64,000 bases of DNA from Bretschneidera sinensis (lineage: Eukaryota > Streptophyta > Magnoliopsida > Brassicales > Akaniaceae): the NCBI GenBank assembly GCA_023935145.1, contig CM043700.1:67975620-68039619 (forward strand), read 5' to 3'. Each line of letters opens with the position of its first letter. Within the stretch, counting starts at the first letter, position 1. Position numbers and translations under genes: made by a program. The notes under the pieces are model-generated. The model had not been told where the DNA came from. It saw only the letters and a list, made by a program, of their open reading frames with translations, and ran no database searches. Below, in pieces: positions 10,753 to 21,763 of this stretch.

Positions 10753-11709
10753 TGTTGGTATTTGTCTAAGGTTTAAACATATCCAAACATGGTTCAAAGA
10801 TGGTTAAAGTCTAAACTAAGGTTGGAACATTAAAATACAACATGTTAAAGGAGTGCACACATGTGTGTGCATCCATTTGGGTGTGGGTGCACACCCCTAA
10901 ACAACAAAGCAAAGTAGTGCGCACTGCTGTGTGAAGGGCAGCATCAGTGTGCGCCTCACCGCCCAGCAATGATGCAGTTTGAAGAAGGGCAACGCAGCAC
11001 CGCCCCTCCACCAGCACCTCACTGTCTAGAATGTGGTGCAAAGGGGCTTTGCCTAACGCCTCACCACCCCCTGTTCAGCGCCTAGGCGCTAGGCACACTG
11101 ATGCACACATTGACAACTTGTTTTAGCCTCTTGTTAAGTGCGTGGGTGCAAGGTTAAAACGCACAACATCACTTAGGATTGATGGAGGGCCATGGTTGAT
11201 TGGTCATCAAGATCTAAGGGTGGAGATTGACTCTCAAGATTGGACAAGAAGTTGGTGCACTATATAAATGGTCACCTAACTTCATTCTAGACATATTATT
11301 GTGACATACTTTGAGATCAATTGAAAAGAGTGACAAGACACAATACAAGAGAGAATTGTGTGAGAATGCAAAGACACAAAACACAAGAGGGACTCATTGT
11401 AGAGAGGCTGGTTATAAAGAAGAGAGATTAGTATAAAATGTGATAAAGTCTTTCTTGTTCTCTTCTTTGTTCCTTTAAGAACTTGAGGTTTCTTGGAGAA
11501 GGTTGTTGAATTGTAAAGAACCATTGATTTAGTGTAGAGAGTTCAGAGGAACTCACGGGGACGTAGGCATATTGCTGAACCTCGATAACAAATCGTTTAT
11601 GTTCTTTTCTTTCTTGCTTTTGATTGCTGTATTTCTTTCTACAAGTCATTCTAGACTTGGGTGTTTGGAAGATCATCACTTGGGTATCTTGTGAAGGTGA
11701 TTTCCAACA
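10753..11709 (+). repeat. copia-1 3' LTR
   Basis: It is 957 bp, TGTTGG...CCAACA, colinear with 5553-6528. The TATA-like box here is tatataaat (11261-11269). The GC-rich island contains a perfect 14-bp palindrome agcgcctaggcgct at 11077-11090, mutated in the 5' LTR (near 5893). Confidence 0.92.
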
Positions 11710-11806
11710 GGCGCTTTTGTGAAGAGCCAAAATTACATATAGTGGCACTTTAAAGTACTGAAATAAGCTTATAAAAGCATCGACAGGTGATTAAAATCTT
11801 GTAGTG
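11710..11806 (+). repeat. CACTA 3' end with terminal inverted repeat
   Basis: The sequence after copia-1 resumes the CACTA subterminal motifs (ggcactttaaagtactg) and ends with ttaaaatcttgtagtg. Read on the other strand it starts CACTACAAGATTTTAA. The first five bases (ggcgc) are the copia-1 target duplication. Confidence 0.65.
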
Positions 11807-12209
11807 CTGCTACCAAATTTCTTAACATTTGGCCTACTAGATTTCTCTGAAGCCAGTTCAAAAGTAGTGGTTGCTAGAAAAATTAGCATTTAGAGTTGAT
11901 TTTAGACCATTTTAAGGTTTAAATTTAAGCTAATTAATGGTCATTAAAAGATCTTTAATTACGTGCATTCAATAAAACTCAAGTTGGAGATTTAATAGAT
12001 ATTAATTTTGGTTCAAAAAGAATCTTAATAAATGAGCTTAAAATGATAATAAAGAATTGTTTGAAAACTTAAATTGGCTTTGTCCCACATTGATAAGAAA
12101 ATGAAAAGTAAAATGTTTTATAAGTATTCTTTAGGATTCTTATCTACCTCTTCTAATAAAGGGATAGAGTGAAGGCTTACGGTGAACGCACGACACTCGT
12201 ATCTCGGCC
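11807..12209 (+). other. Left part of a split LTR-like remnant or plain spacer
   Basis: AT-rich, no gene. If the Tat element (12210-31726) is removed, this joins 31727-32270. The joined stretch has a TATA-like box and CT-rich leader on the right side, as in a copia LTR. The last five bases (cggcc) are the left target duplication of Tat. LTR identity is a guess because no partner LTR or coding region is present. Confidence 0.3.
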
Positions 12210-12715
12210 TGATGTGGGAGAAAATTCCCTTACCAATAACATAATGACACGTGTCAGTCTTTGGGGTAGAAAAGGTAATTTTCTAACAATGACGAGATGA
12301 GCAATCACCTCCTGACACGTAGTAAGGAGCATAACGGTAATTTTACACCGTAAGACCTGATGTTGTTCCGCCGTTCCAACTTCTGGATAAACTCGCACGA
12401 CAGATGCATAACTCCAAAAGAATACTACTCCTATCCTAACACTACAGGTGTTCTCCTAATCAAACTATACTCTTGTGCATTATAAGTAGGACCCCTCATA
12501 AACCAAAAGGTACGAACAATTCTGAGCACACAGCCCCGATCCTTTTTTATTTCTTTCGTTCTTCAGAAAAAGCCATAAGTTAACTTAGGCATCGGAGAGT
12601 CCTCCGGATGCACCACCCCCCTTTGACCTCCAGGACTTTATGTTTTAGCTTTGTTTCGTGTGTGCTAGTCCCACTCTTCGACAGTTCGGATTCCGACAGA
12701 ATTTCGACATCAACA
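12210..12715 (+). repeat. Tat 5' LTR
   Basis: It is 506 bp and runs TGATGTGGGAG...CATCAACA. A TATA-like attataagtag lies at 12479-12488. It matches 31225-31726 along its length (shared blocks such as gacacgtgtcagtct, cacctcctgacacgtag and tactactcctatcctaac). The cacgtg core at about 12247 is a G-box-like motif. Confidence 0.9.
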
Positions 12716-12735
12716 AATTGGTGCTAGAAGGAGGG
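12716..12735 (+). promoter_or_regulatory. Probable primer-binding site of Tat element
   Basis: The bases aattggtgctagaaggaggg directly follow the LTR, where a tRNA 3' end should pair (tggtgctagaagg begins TGG, pairing with CCA). I cannot name the tRNA with confidence. Confidence 0.5.
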
Positions 12736-12772
12736 CCTTCTATTCTAAAGGTTCAATGACTTACCTATTGTC

Positions 12773-13153
12773 ATGTTGACCAAAAGTATTGTTGGGACCA
12801 GTTCAATCGCCACCCGAGCATCTGTCCGCCAACGATCAGCTAACCCACAACTCCCCGTTATTTCGGAGCGCACTGGCTCTGAGTGTGACAACGAACCATC
12901 AGATGCACGGACTGGGCTTGATCCTCAGCCAGATTCGATAGAACCTAGAGATTAAGAGAATCAGGGAACCTTCCCCGATTTGCACCTTACTGTCCTGTAG
13001 ATTCACGAATAGTTCCGGGAACTCGCCTGGTTCGTCATTGATCTTGTTACCGAGGTAAGGGGAATAGCTAGTCACCCTGCACCTCCGCCTCTCTCACAAC
13101 AGACCTCTCGCTAGAAGACACCTCTAGGTACCATCAATCCGTAGGAGGTCAGT
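12773..13153 (+). pseudogene. Tat gag, N-terminal fragment
   Basis: ATG at 12773 opens a frame of 60 codons (MLTKSIVGTSSIATRAS...) ending at a stop near 12953. More gag-like sequence follows up to the chromovirus insertion. It is hydrophilic and of low complexity, as usual for the Tat gag N-terminus. The gene resumes at 21764 after the nested element. Confidence 0.6.
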
Positions 13154-15087
13154 TGTAATACCCGTATTTGTAAAGTAAGGGTAAAGAAGTAATTTAAAAA
13201 ATATGACATAGAATTAAAATAAAATATATGTGAAAGGTTTACTAGTATCTGAATAAAGTAATTTAAAAAGAAAAAAAATCCGTGAACAGTATATAAGAAA
13301 AAGAAAAAGAAAGAAAAAAAAAGTTTTCTTAAAAAATAAATCTGGAACGTGAATGTCTCAGAATGAAGAAGAAAGAAAAAGAATAATAATAATAAAAAGA
13401 GGACACATGACAGCAGGTGGCAGCACTTGCTGCCAAGTGTAAATTTGAAGGCTTGAATGCCTTCCAGCAAGCCAAAAACATGGAGGCTTGTGGGGAGGCT
13501 GCCAAAGATTTTTTAAAAATCTTGCCTTTATATATACCAAGTATATGTAAGCGTTAATTTATACATACCGCAATTCGTTTAGTTTTCTTTCAAATAATCT
13601 GTTTTCTTTAAACACTTGGAGACCTAAATAAAAGTTTAAAGAGCAAAATTTTGAAGGGGGAATTTTATAGTCACGAGAAGATATCAGAAAAACAGAATGT
13701 AATAACGTAGTGTTTAGTTTTGAATTTTTAGCATTCATTAAATTTCGTAAAAGTCAAAGTGAGAATTTTCAAAGGGTGTGGTTTATGAAGAATTGAAGAG
13801 TAAATTAGAAATTTAATATAAATATTATGTCAGGTGTTAACAATCAGCAACCGGGGGAAATTGCTAATAGGAAGGGAAAGGCAAGAAGGTGATCCACTGG
13901 TAGCTTTAAATGCTACGTGGTGAGTTAGATTTACTTTAATTAATCTAAATAAAAATCAAATATCTAGTAATAATATTAAAATAAATTATTAGCTTATGTT
14001 TGGTGGTAGATAAAAATGAAATTGATATATATGATATGAATATTGGATACGTAGAAAATTATTATGTAAAAAGAAATATTATTAGAATAATGAGTTGATT
14101 TAATAATGATGGTGATAAATAAATTATTGACGAGTTTTGATTAATAAATTGATGTGATATATGAGTAGAAAAAAATTGTGAAATTTATCAAGCAGAAAGT
14201 TGAGGAAAAACCAAATAGTTAATTTAAATATTTCGAATTCATGGGGTTTTATATTACTGTTCATATGCATATTTCATATCATCGTTCATATGTATATGCG
14301 TTAAATAAGAGAACCGAAAGAGCCGGGAAGGGGCTGGTCTAATTAAAAGACCGTGACAACCGGTATATGCTCGAAATAAAAGGGACCCCAGTCGGTATAT
14401 GCTAGAAATAAATACCGTGACAGTCGGGATAAGCTGTAAATAAAAGAACCGGGAAGGGGCCGATCTAAGATAATAAAAACATGTCGACATGTGGGAAGAC
14501 GTACCTATAATAATAATTCATGCATTACATCTGTTTTACATGTTGATTATTTTACTGAATGTTGTTGATGTTATGCATGTAATTGTAAATAAATAAGTCT
14601 CACAGAAATATGATATGATAGAAAAAGACATAGAAATATGATATGATAGAAATTATTTAAATGTTAGACATTATACTACTATCCAGTTATATGAGAGATG
14701 AATAATTAAATATTAAAGGATTATTTATGCAATTTGAATACTTTTAGTAAATTTAATTCACTGAGCTTGTGAAGCTCATCCCTCGTTGTACAATGATTTC
14801 AGGTAGCAAGTAGGACAAATAGTCTAGTGGGTTGAGAGTCAGATGAAATCATTTTCTGTAGGCCACGTATGTGTCAATACCTCAGACAATTGAGAAAATG
14901 AAATAAATAAAAATTGTATTTATAAATATTCATGCATTTTACGTTGTATATTATGTTTAAGTTAATATCTTAATGATATAAAATAATTTTTTTAGTATTC
15001 TTTTTGTTGCATATATGGGTCGTGCTGAGATTTTCAAAATGTGATGACACCATCTCGGGGGTGGCCAACCTGGGATAGGTCGTTACA
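13154..15087 (+). repeat. Chromovirus 5' LTR
   Basis: It is 1934 bp, TGTAATACCC...CGTTACA. A TATA-like ctttatatatac lies near 13527. A block around 14310-14470 has several copies of a ccggtatatgctgaaataaa-like motif with gggaccgtgac spacers. The LTR is AT-rich and pairs with 19832-21758. Confidence 0.93.
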
Positions 15088-15090
15088 ATT

Positions 15091-15104
15091 TTGGTATCAG
15101 AGCA
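15091..15104 (+). promoter_or_regulatory. Primer-binding site, initiator tRNA-Met type (chromovirus)
   Basis: ttggtatcagagcag follows the LTR end at 15087 after three bases. It matches the initiator tRNA-Met-type primer site used by many plant chromoviruses. Confidence 0.88.
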
Positions 15105-15174
15105 GTAGTTTTAAGATTTTGTAGACTGCATGAAAACTTAAAAAGTGGAAGATCTAAATAAACTATATTTTTAA

Positions 15175-16420
15175 ATGCAGAGTCTGAGGATGACACGTGG
15201 TCGTGCAAGAGCTAGAGGTAGAGTTCTGAATCAGAGGGGACGTGGTGGACCCCCAATTTTTAGGAGAACTGAAGCAGAGGAGGAAGTTGAGTATGTGATT
15301 CCCGCAAGGGAACATGTTGATAGTGCAGCTGATACTAATAGAGCTGGGAGAGTATATAGGAAGGATGAATTGAGAGAAACTCTTAATCGTGCTATAGATA
15401 TGATGAATGCAGCTGAAGAAAGGACTAATAATCTAAAACAGAGAAGATCAGGGGAAAGGGGTAGAAGAGAACCTGATGTGGTGAGACAAGATGTTCATGA
15501 GGGAGGTGTGTTTGCACATGACATAAGTTTGCTTTTGCTTCATTTATGCTGGAGGGTGAGGCTTATCAATGGTGGGAGGATATTTTGCCTAAGGTAAGCA
15601 CACGGGTAGAACAACCTTTAACTTGGAGTAAGTTTAAGGATGAGTTCTTTGCAAAGTATTTTCCAGATACCTTTCGAGCACAACAAGAAAGAGATTTTAT
15701 TCATCTAAGGTAGGAAAATTTATCGATGATTGAATATGATAATAGATTCATAGCCCTGTCAAGGTTTTTACCTGAGTTAGTGAATACGGAGGAGAGAAAA
15801 TATAAGAGATTTTTAGACGGATTACACTATGACATTTAAACTAAACTCTCTTATATGGGCATAAAGAATTATGCTATATTGGTGGATAAAGCATTATAGA
15901 TTGAGAAGGATTTGATGGAGTTGAGAGGTAGGAGGGATTGGATGAAGAGGTCTAAATTTGAGGGACCTAGAGGTGGTAGCAGTATGGGTGTACAGGGAGG
16001 GAGACCACCCCAAAGGGGGCGTTCCTTGTCACAAGGAACTGTAGTGCAGAGTCAGAGGCAGGCAGGATTTGTTGCTTCTGTAGCTTAGAGTAATATCGAT
16101 GGGACCCCTAGATTTGGGAGACAAGCTATGGGAATTGAGAGTTATGGTAGAGGATTAAGTATTCCACTATGGGGAAGTCGTAACCTGATGTATGATCGAG
16201 AGGCAAGGGTTTGCTTTAGATGTAATCAGACAGGGATCTGGCTCGAAATTGCCCTATACAGATATAATTTGGAAGTGTTGGGAAGAGATCGGTGGAGAGA
16301 GGTGGGGGATCAGAGGGTGTGCGGGGTAGAGGTCGAGGATTAGTAGCAGAGCGAGGACGTGGCAGTCAGATTCAGTCCAGAAATGGCAGAGTCTATGCAT
16401 TGACCCAATAAGATGCACAA
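15175..16420 (+). pseudogene. Chromovirus gag, broken
   Basis: The frame opens with MTRGRARARGR, an Arg/Gly-rich start usual in this clade. After a frameshift near 15535 the retrotransposon gag domain follows (LEGEAYQWWEDILP ... WSKFKDEFFAKYFPDTFRAQQ). Stops at about 15711, 15838, 15897 and 16086 fall mostly at expected Gln codons. The zinc knuckle starts CFRCNQTG at about 16211 and then loses one base, putting the rest of the CCHC motif out of frame. Gag would form the particle and bind RNA; this copy cannot. Confidence 0.85.
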
Positions 16421-16423
16421 GCC

Positions 16424-16836
16424 ACTCTTGATGTTGTTATGGGTATGATATCTATCATTGGTAGGCCTGCTAGATTATTGATTGATCCTGGTGCAACCCA
16501 TTCTTTTGCATCTAGTAATTATATGAAATCTATTGATGCTAGTGCCAGTCCTTTGATGCATGCAATTATTGTTGAGATTCCTACTGGAGATAGGGTTATT
16601 ATCAGGACAATCTATCAAGGTTGTGTGATTAATATTGCTGATAGAGAATTTGAAGTTGATTTATTGCCTTTAGATATGAAAGATTTTGATTTAATTTTGG
16701 GGATGAATTGGTTATTTGCATATCATGCTTGGTTAGATTGTTTTAGGAAAAATGTGGTGTTCAAACTACCCGGAAAAGAGGAGTTTAATTTTCAGGGAGA
16801 ACGTAAGATATTTGCTAATTGTCTTATTTCTGGTTA
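16424..16836 (+). pseudogene. Chromovirus aspartic protease domain
   Basis: An open frame of about 132 codons encodes LLIDPGATHSFASS, with DPG where many relatives have D-S/T-G, and later DFDLILGMNWL, both standard landmarks of retropepsins in this clade. It is the best-preserved domain of the element. It is cut off from gag by the frameshift at the zinc knuckle, so it is part of a dead polyprotein. Confidence 0.85.
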
Positions 16837-16849
16837 ACTGCTAGTAAAT

Positions 16850-18240
16850 GGCTGAGGAAGGGTTGTATTTGGCATATGTTGTGGATTCTAGCAAAGAGAG
16901 TAGGAAGTTAAAAGAAACCTTGGTAGTGAAAGATTTTTCTGATGTTTTCCTTGAAGAGTTGACTGGGTTGCCTCCCAATAGAGAGATTTAGTTTTCAATC
17001 GAGGTGATTCTATAATCAACACCCATATCAAGCTGAATTGAGAGAGTTGAAAGTTCAGCTTCAAAAGTTGCTAGATAAATAGTTTATCCGACCTAGTATC
17101 TCACCCTAGGGAGCCCTTGTGTTATTTGTCAAGAAGAAAGATGAGACATTGAGGTTGTGTATTGATTATAGACAGTTGAATAAGATCACCATCAAGAACA
17201 AATATCCATTGCCCAGGATAGATGATTTATTTGAGCAGTTATAGGGAGCTAGAGTGTTTTCTAAAATAGACCTGAGATCAGGTTATCATCAATTGAGGAT
17301 AAAGGAGGGGGGACATGCCTAAAACTGCTTTTAAGATACGTTATGGCCATCATGAGTTCTTGGTGATGCCTTTTGGGTTGACTTATGCTCCTGCAGCCTT
17401 TATGGACCTTATGAATCGGGTGTTTAAACCATTCTTGGACAGATTTGTGATTGTGTTTATTGATGATATTTTGATATATTCCAAGAATGAAGAGGAGCAT
17501 ATGCAATATTTAGAGATAGTGTTGGAGATTTTGAGGAGAGAGAAATTATATGCGAAGTTCTCTAAGTGTGAGTTTTGGTTGAGCGAAATATCTTTCTTGG
17601 GGCATGTTGTGTCCGGAGAGGGGATAACAGTTAACCCACAAAAAGTAGAAGTAGTGTTGAATTAGGAAAGATCCACGAGTGTAACTGAAATTAGAAGCTT
17701 TTTGGGGTTAGCTGGTTATTATAGGAGATTTATCCAAAAATTTTCTATGATTGTTGGACCTTTGACTAAGTTGACCAGGAAGGATGTGAAGTTTAGGTGG
17801 TCAGAGGAATGTGAGAGAAGTTTTCAGCTGTTGAAAGAGAAACTGACTATTGCCCTAGTGTTAGTGCTTCCTTTTGGTGATGAAGGATTTATGGTTTATA
17901 GTGATGTGTCACATCAGGGGTTGGGATGTGTGTTGATGCAACATGGGAGAGTTATAGCTTATGCATCTAGGCAACTGAAGAACCATGAGAATAATTACCC
18001 GACCCATGATTTAGAATTGACTGCTATAGTTTTTGCTTTAAAGATTTGTTGACATCATCTATATGGAGCCAAGTGTGAAATTTTTACTGATCATAAAAGC
18101 TTGATGCATTTAGCAACCCAAAAGATGTTGAATTTGAGGCAAAGGAGGTGGATGGAATTGATTTGTGATTATGACTGTACAATTCATTATCATCTATGAA
18201 AGGCTAATGTAGTAGCTGACGTATTGAGTAGAAAGGCTAC
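16850..18240 (+). pseudogene. Chromovirus reverse transcriptase and RNase H, broken
   Basis: RT motifs appear in order: [52 protein letters not shown], then the catalytic FIDD (17456-17467) in [24 protein letters not shown] and an RNase H block ([23 protein letters not shown]) follow. Stops include one at about 17663 where Trp is expected (VLN*ERSTSV) and one at about 18050 at an expected Arg. A one-base shift occurs near 17310. The catalytic residues are kept, but the polyprotein is not continuous. Confidence 0.9.
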
Positions 18241-18379
18241 ATGGAGATTAGCTGCTATTGGAAGTCATAATACTAGCCTGATGGTAGAATTAAGAAGAAT
18301 GAGGATGCAGTTGAGTGTCAATGATAGAAGAATATTAATGGAAAATATGGCGATACAATCTTCTATTATTGACCGTTAA

Positions 18380-19781
18380 TTACAGATGCATAGTAGAGAT
18401 GATGGGATAGAGAAGATCATATGGGAAGTGTTGAGGGCGAAGCCAACCGAGTTTAGAATTAGAGAAGATGGTATGGTAGTATTGGGGCATAGAGTTTGTG
18501 TTCCTAATGATGTGGAGATGAGAAATGAGATACTAAGGGAAGCTCATGATTCTGTATATTCCATGCACCCAGGTAATAATAAGATGTACAAGGGGGTTGA
18601 GATAAAATTATTGGTGGTCAGGGATGAAGAAGGATGTAGTAGAATATATTTCTAGATGTTTGATTTGTCAACAGGTGAAGGCTGAGAATAGACATCCAAC
18701 AGGTTTATTACAACCTCTTCCAATACCTGAGTGGCCATGGGAAAATGTGAGTATGGATTTTGTCTCTGGTTTTCCTCAAACCCAGAGGGGACATAACACT
18801 GTGTGGGTTATAGTGGATAGACTTTCTAAGTCTTCACATTTTCTTCCTATTAAAACTACTTGGAGTCCAAAAAAGTTGGTTGAGTTGTATGTAGTAGAGA
18901 TAGTAAAATTACATGGAGTACCCTTGAGTATCGTATCAGATAGAGATTCTAGATTTACCTCTAGATTTTGGAGGGGTTTCTAAGAAGCTATGGGTACACA
19001 ATTACAGTTTAGTACAGCTTTCCGTCCACAAACTGATGGGCAGACAGAGAGAATCATCAGAATACTAGAAGATATGCTGAGGGCAAGTGTATTGAGTTTC
19101 TCAGTGAGCTGAGATGCTTATTTGCCGTTGATCGAGTTTGCATACAATAATCAGTATCAAACTAGTATTGGGATGGCACCCTTCGAGGCTTTATAGGATA
19201 GAAGGTGTAAAACTCCAGTATGCTGGGAAGAAGTTGGAGAGAGAAAGATATATGGCCCAGAAATGATAGACTTGACTACTAAGAGGATCAAACTGGTTAG
19301 GGAGAACCTCAGAGCAGTCCAGAACAGACAAAAAGGATATGCCGATAAAAGAGGACAACCTCTGGAGTTTCAAGTTGGTGATTGAGTATTTTTGAAGATA
19401 TCTATGTGGAATGGAGTGTTGAGATTTAATAAGAAGGGAAAGCTGAGCCCATGATTTGTGGGGTTGTATGAGGTGATCGAGAAAATTGGACGAGTAGTAT
19501 ATTGTTTGGATTTGCCTCCAGAATTAAAGCAATTACATAATGTGTTTCATGTGTCACTGCTGAGAAAGTATTTACACGATGAATCCCATAGTATCTCGAA
19601 TCAGGCAATAGAAATTCAGGAATATTTGACTTTTATGCAAGTACCAGACAGAAAGGAAAAAGTCTTGCACAATAAAGTCATTTATTTAATTCAAGTATTA
19701 TGGCGAAATAAAGATGTTGAAGAAGTCACGTGGGAGCATGAAGCAAGAATGAGGAAGGATTATCCCCAACTCTTTTCTTGA
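18380..19781 (+). pseudogene. Chromovirus integrase with C-terminal chromodomain, broken
   Basis: The integrase zinc region (HDSVYSMHPG ... CLICQQVKAE) is split by a frameshift near 18600. The catalytic core shows MDFVSGFP, VSDRDSRFTSRFW and the Glu in QTDGQTERI. Stops at about 18981, 19109, 19195 and 19383 fall mostly at expected Gln, Trp or Arg codons. The final frame (19458-19781) holds LPPELKQLHNVFHVSLL and a chromodomain (VLWRNKDVEEVTWEHEARM ... YPQLF). In chromoviruses this domain can guide integration to chromatin marks. Confidence 0.9.
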
Positions 19782-19796
19782 TTTTAGGTAAGGAAA

Positions 19797-19831
19797 TTTC
19801 AGGGATGAAATTTTTGTAAGGCAGGTAGAAT
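19797..19831 (+). promoter_or_regulatory. Polypurine tract region (chromovirus)
   Basis: tttcagggatgaaatttt followed by gtaaggcaggtagaat leads directly into the 3' LTR. The G/A-rich aggcaggtagaa matches the usual position of the plus-strand primer. Confidence 0.75.
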
Positions 19832-21758
19832 TGTAATACCCGTATTTGTAAAGTAGGTAAATAAGTAATTTAATAAATATGACATGGAATTAAAATAAAA
19901 TATATGTGAAAGGTTTATTAGTATTTGAATAAAGCAATTTAAAAAAAAATTATTGAACAGTATACATGAAAAGGAAAAAGAAAAAGAAAAAAAAATTTGG
20001 GACATTAACGTCCCAGAAGGAAGAAAGAAAGAAAATAATAATAATAAAAAAATCTAAAAAAAAGGACACATGGTAGCAAGTGGCAACTTTGAAGGCTTGA
20101 ATGCTTTCAAGCAAGCCAAAAACGTGGAGGCTTGTGGGGAGGCTGCCAAAGTTTTTTTAAAAATCTTGCCCTTATATATACCTAGTATATGTAAGCGTTA
20201 ATTTATACATACCGCTATTTGATTAGTTTTCTTTCAAATCATCTGTTTTCTTTAAACACTTGGAGACCTAAATAAAAGTTGAAAGAGCAAAATTTTAAAG
20301 GGAGAATTTTATAGAGAGTCGCGAGAAGCTATCAGAAAAACATAATGTAATAATATAGTGTTTATTTTTGAATTTTTAGCATTCATGAAATTTCCTTAAA
20401 GTCAAAGTGAGAATTTTCAAAGGGTGTGGTTTATGAAGAATTGAAGAGTAAATTAGAAATTTAATATAAATATTATGTGAAGTGTTGACGATCAGCAGCC
20501 GGAAGAAATTGCTGAGAGGAACGGGAAAGCCAAGGAGGTGATCCACGGGTAGCTTTAAGTGTTACGTGGTGAGTTAGATTTACTTTAATTAATTTAAATA
20601 AAAATTAAATATCTAGTAATAATATTAAAATAAATTATTAGCTTATGCTTGGTGGTAGATAAAACTGAAATTGATATGTATGATATGAATATTGGATACG
20701 TAGAAAATTATTATGTAAAAAGAAATATTATTAGAATAATGAGTTGATTTAATAATGATGGTGATAAATAAATTATTGACGAGTTTAGGTTAATAAATTG
20801 ATGTAATTTATGAGGAGAAGAAAATTGTGAAATTTATCAAGCAGAAAGTTGAGGAAATACCAGATAGTTAATTTAAATATTTCGAATTCATGTGGTTTTA
20901 TATTACTGTTCATATGCATATTTTATATAACTGTTCATATGCATATGCTTTAAATAAGAGAACCGAAAGAACTGGGAATGGGCCGATCTAATTGAAAAAC
21001 CGTGACACTCGGTATATGCTGGAAATAAAAGGGACACCGTAACAGCCGGTATATGCTGAAAATAAATACCGTGACAGCCAAGATAAACTGTAAATAAAAG
21101 AACCGGGAAGAGGTCGGTCTAAAATAATAAGAATATGTCGACACGTGGGAAGACGTTCCCATAATAATAATTCATGCATTGCATCTGTTTTACATGTTGA
21201 TATTTTTACTAAATGTTGTTGATGTTATGCATATAATTGTAAATAAATAAGTCTCACAGAGAGAGACAGTTACAGTGAGAAAAAGACATAGAAATATAAT
21301 ATAATATGAATTATTTAAATATTAGACACTATGCTACTATCCAGTTATATGAGTGATGAATGATTAAATATTAAAGGGTTATTTATGCAATTTGAATACT
21401 TTTAGTAAATTTAATTCACTGAGCTTGTGAAGCTCATCCCTCATTGTACAATGATTTCAGGTAGCGGGCAGGACAAATAGTTTGGTGGGTTAAGAGTCAG
21501 ACGAAATCATTTTCTGTAAGCCACATACGTGTCGATATCCTCAGACAATTGAGAAAATGAAATAAATGAAATAAATAAAAATTGTATTTGTAAATATTCA
21601 TGCATTTTACGTTGTATATTATGTTTAAGTTAATATCTGAATGAAATAAAATAATTATGTTAGTATTTTTGTTGTTGTTACATATATAGGTCGTGTTGGA
21701 ATTTTCAAAATGCGATGGCATCGTCTCAGGGGTGCCCAACTCGGGATGGATTGTTATA
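19832..21758 (+). repeat. Chromovirus 3' LTR
   Basis: It is 1927 bp, TGTAATACCC...TTGTTATA, colinear with 13154-15087 with scattered substitutions and small indels (for example a 13-base loss in the leading poly-A area). It is followed by the TCAGT target duplication and the resumed Tat gag. Confidence 0.93.
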
Positions 21759-21763
21759 TCAGT

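Larger units (their letters stand above)
5553..11709 (+). mobile_element. Ty1-copia retrotransposon copia-1 (Tork/Tnt1-like), decayed
   Basis: The element is 6157 bp with LTRs starting TGTTGG and ending CAATA or CCAACA, an initiator-Met primer site and a polypurine tract. Domain order is gag, protease, integrase, reverse transcriptase, RNase H, which defines copia. Target duplication is GGCAC on the left and GGCGC (11710-11714) on the right, one base apart. The pol frame downstream of 7680 is interrupted only by stop codons, so decay is mostly point mutation. The same family recurs reversed at 59698-62911. Confidence 0.92.
1..11806 (+). mobile_element. CACTA (En/Spm) DNA transposon, 5' end outside window
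   Basis: The right end at 11791-11806 reads ttaaaatcttgtagtg, the reverse complement of a CACTACAAGA-type terminus, which is the hallmark of plant CACTA elements. Short motifs of the type cgacgctt-gaagtgcc recur at 1-60, 5345-5552 and 11710-11806, as expected of subterminal repeats. Inside is a degenerate Ptta/En/Spm-type gene (3075-4168). The copia element at 5553-11709 was inserted later. The left terminus and the 3-bp target duplication are not in the window, so the total length is unknown. No TNPD-like transposase is visible, so this copy is non-autonomous or decayed. Confidence 0.65.
13154..21758 (+). mobile_element. Ty3-gypsy chromovirus (Tekay/Del-like) nested in Tat gag
   Basis: The element is 8605 bp with LTRs of 1934 and 1927 bp and a perfect TCAGT duplication at 13149-13153 and 21759-21763. 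Domain order is gag, protease, RT, RNase H, integrase and a C-terminal chromodomain, which defines chromoviruses. LTR length, initiator-Met primer site and chromodomain position fit the Tekay/Del clade. Gag and pol are broken by stops and single-base shifts. It inserted after the Tat element was in place. Confidence 0.93.
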
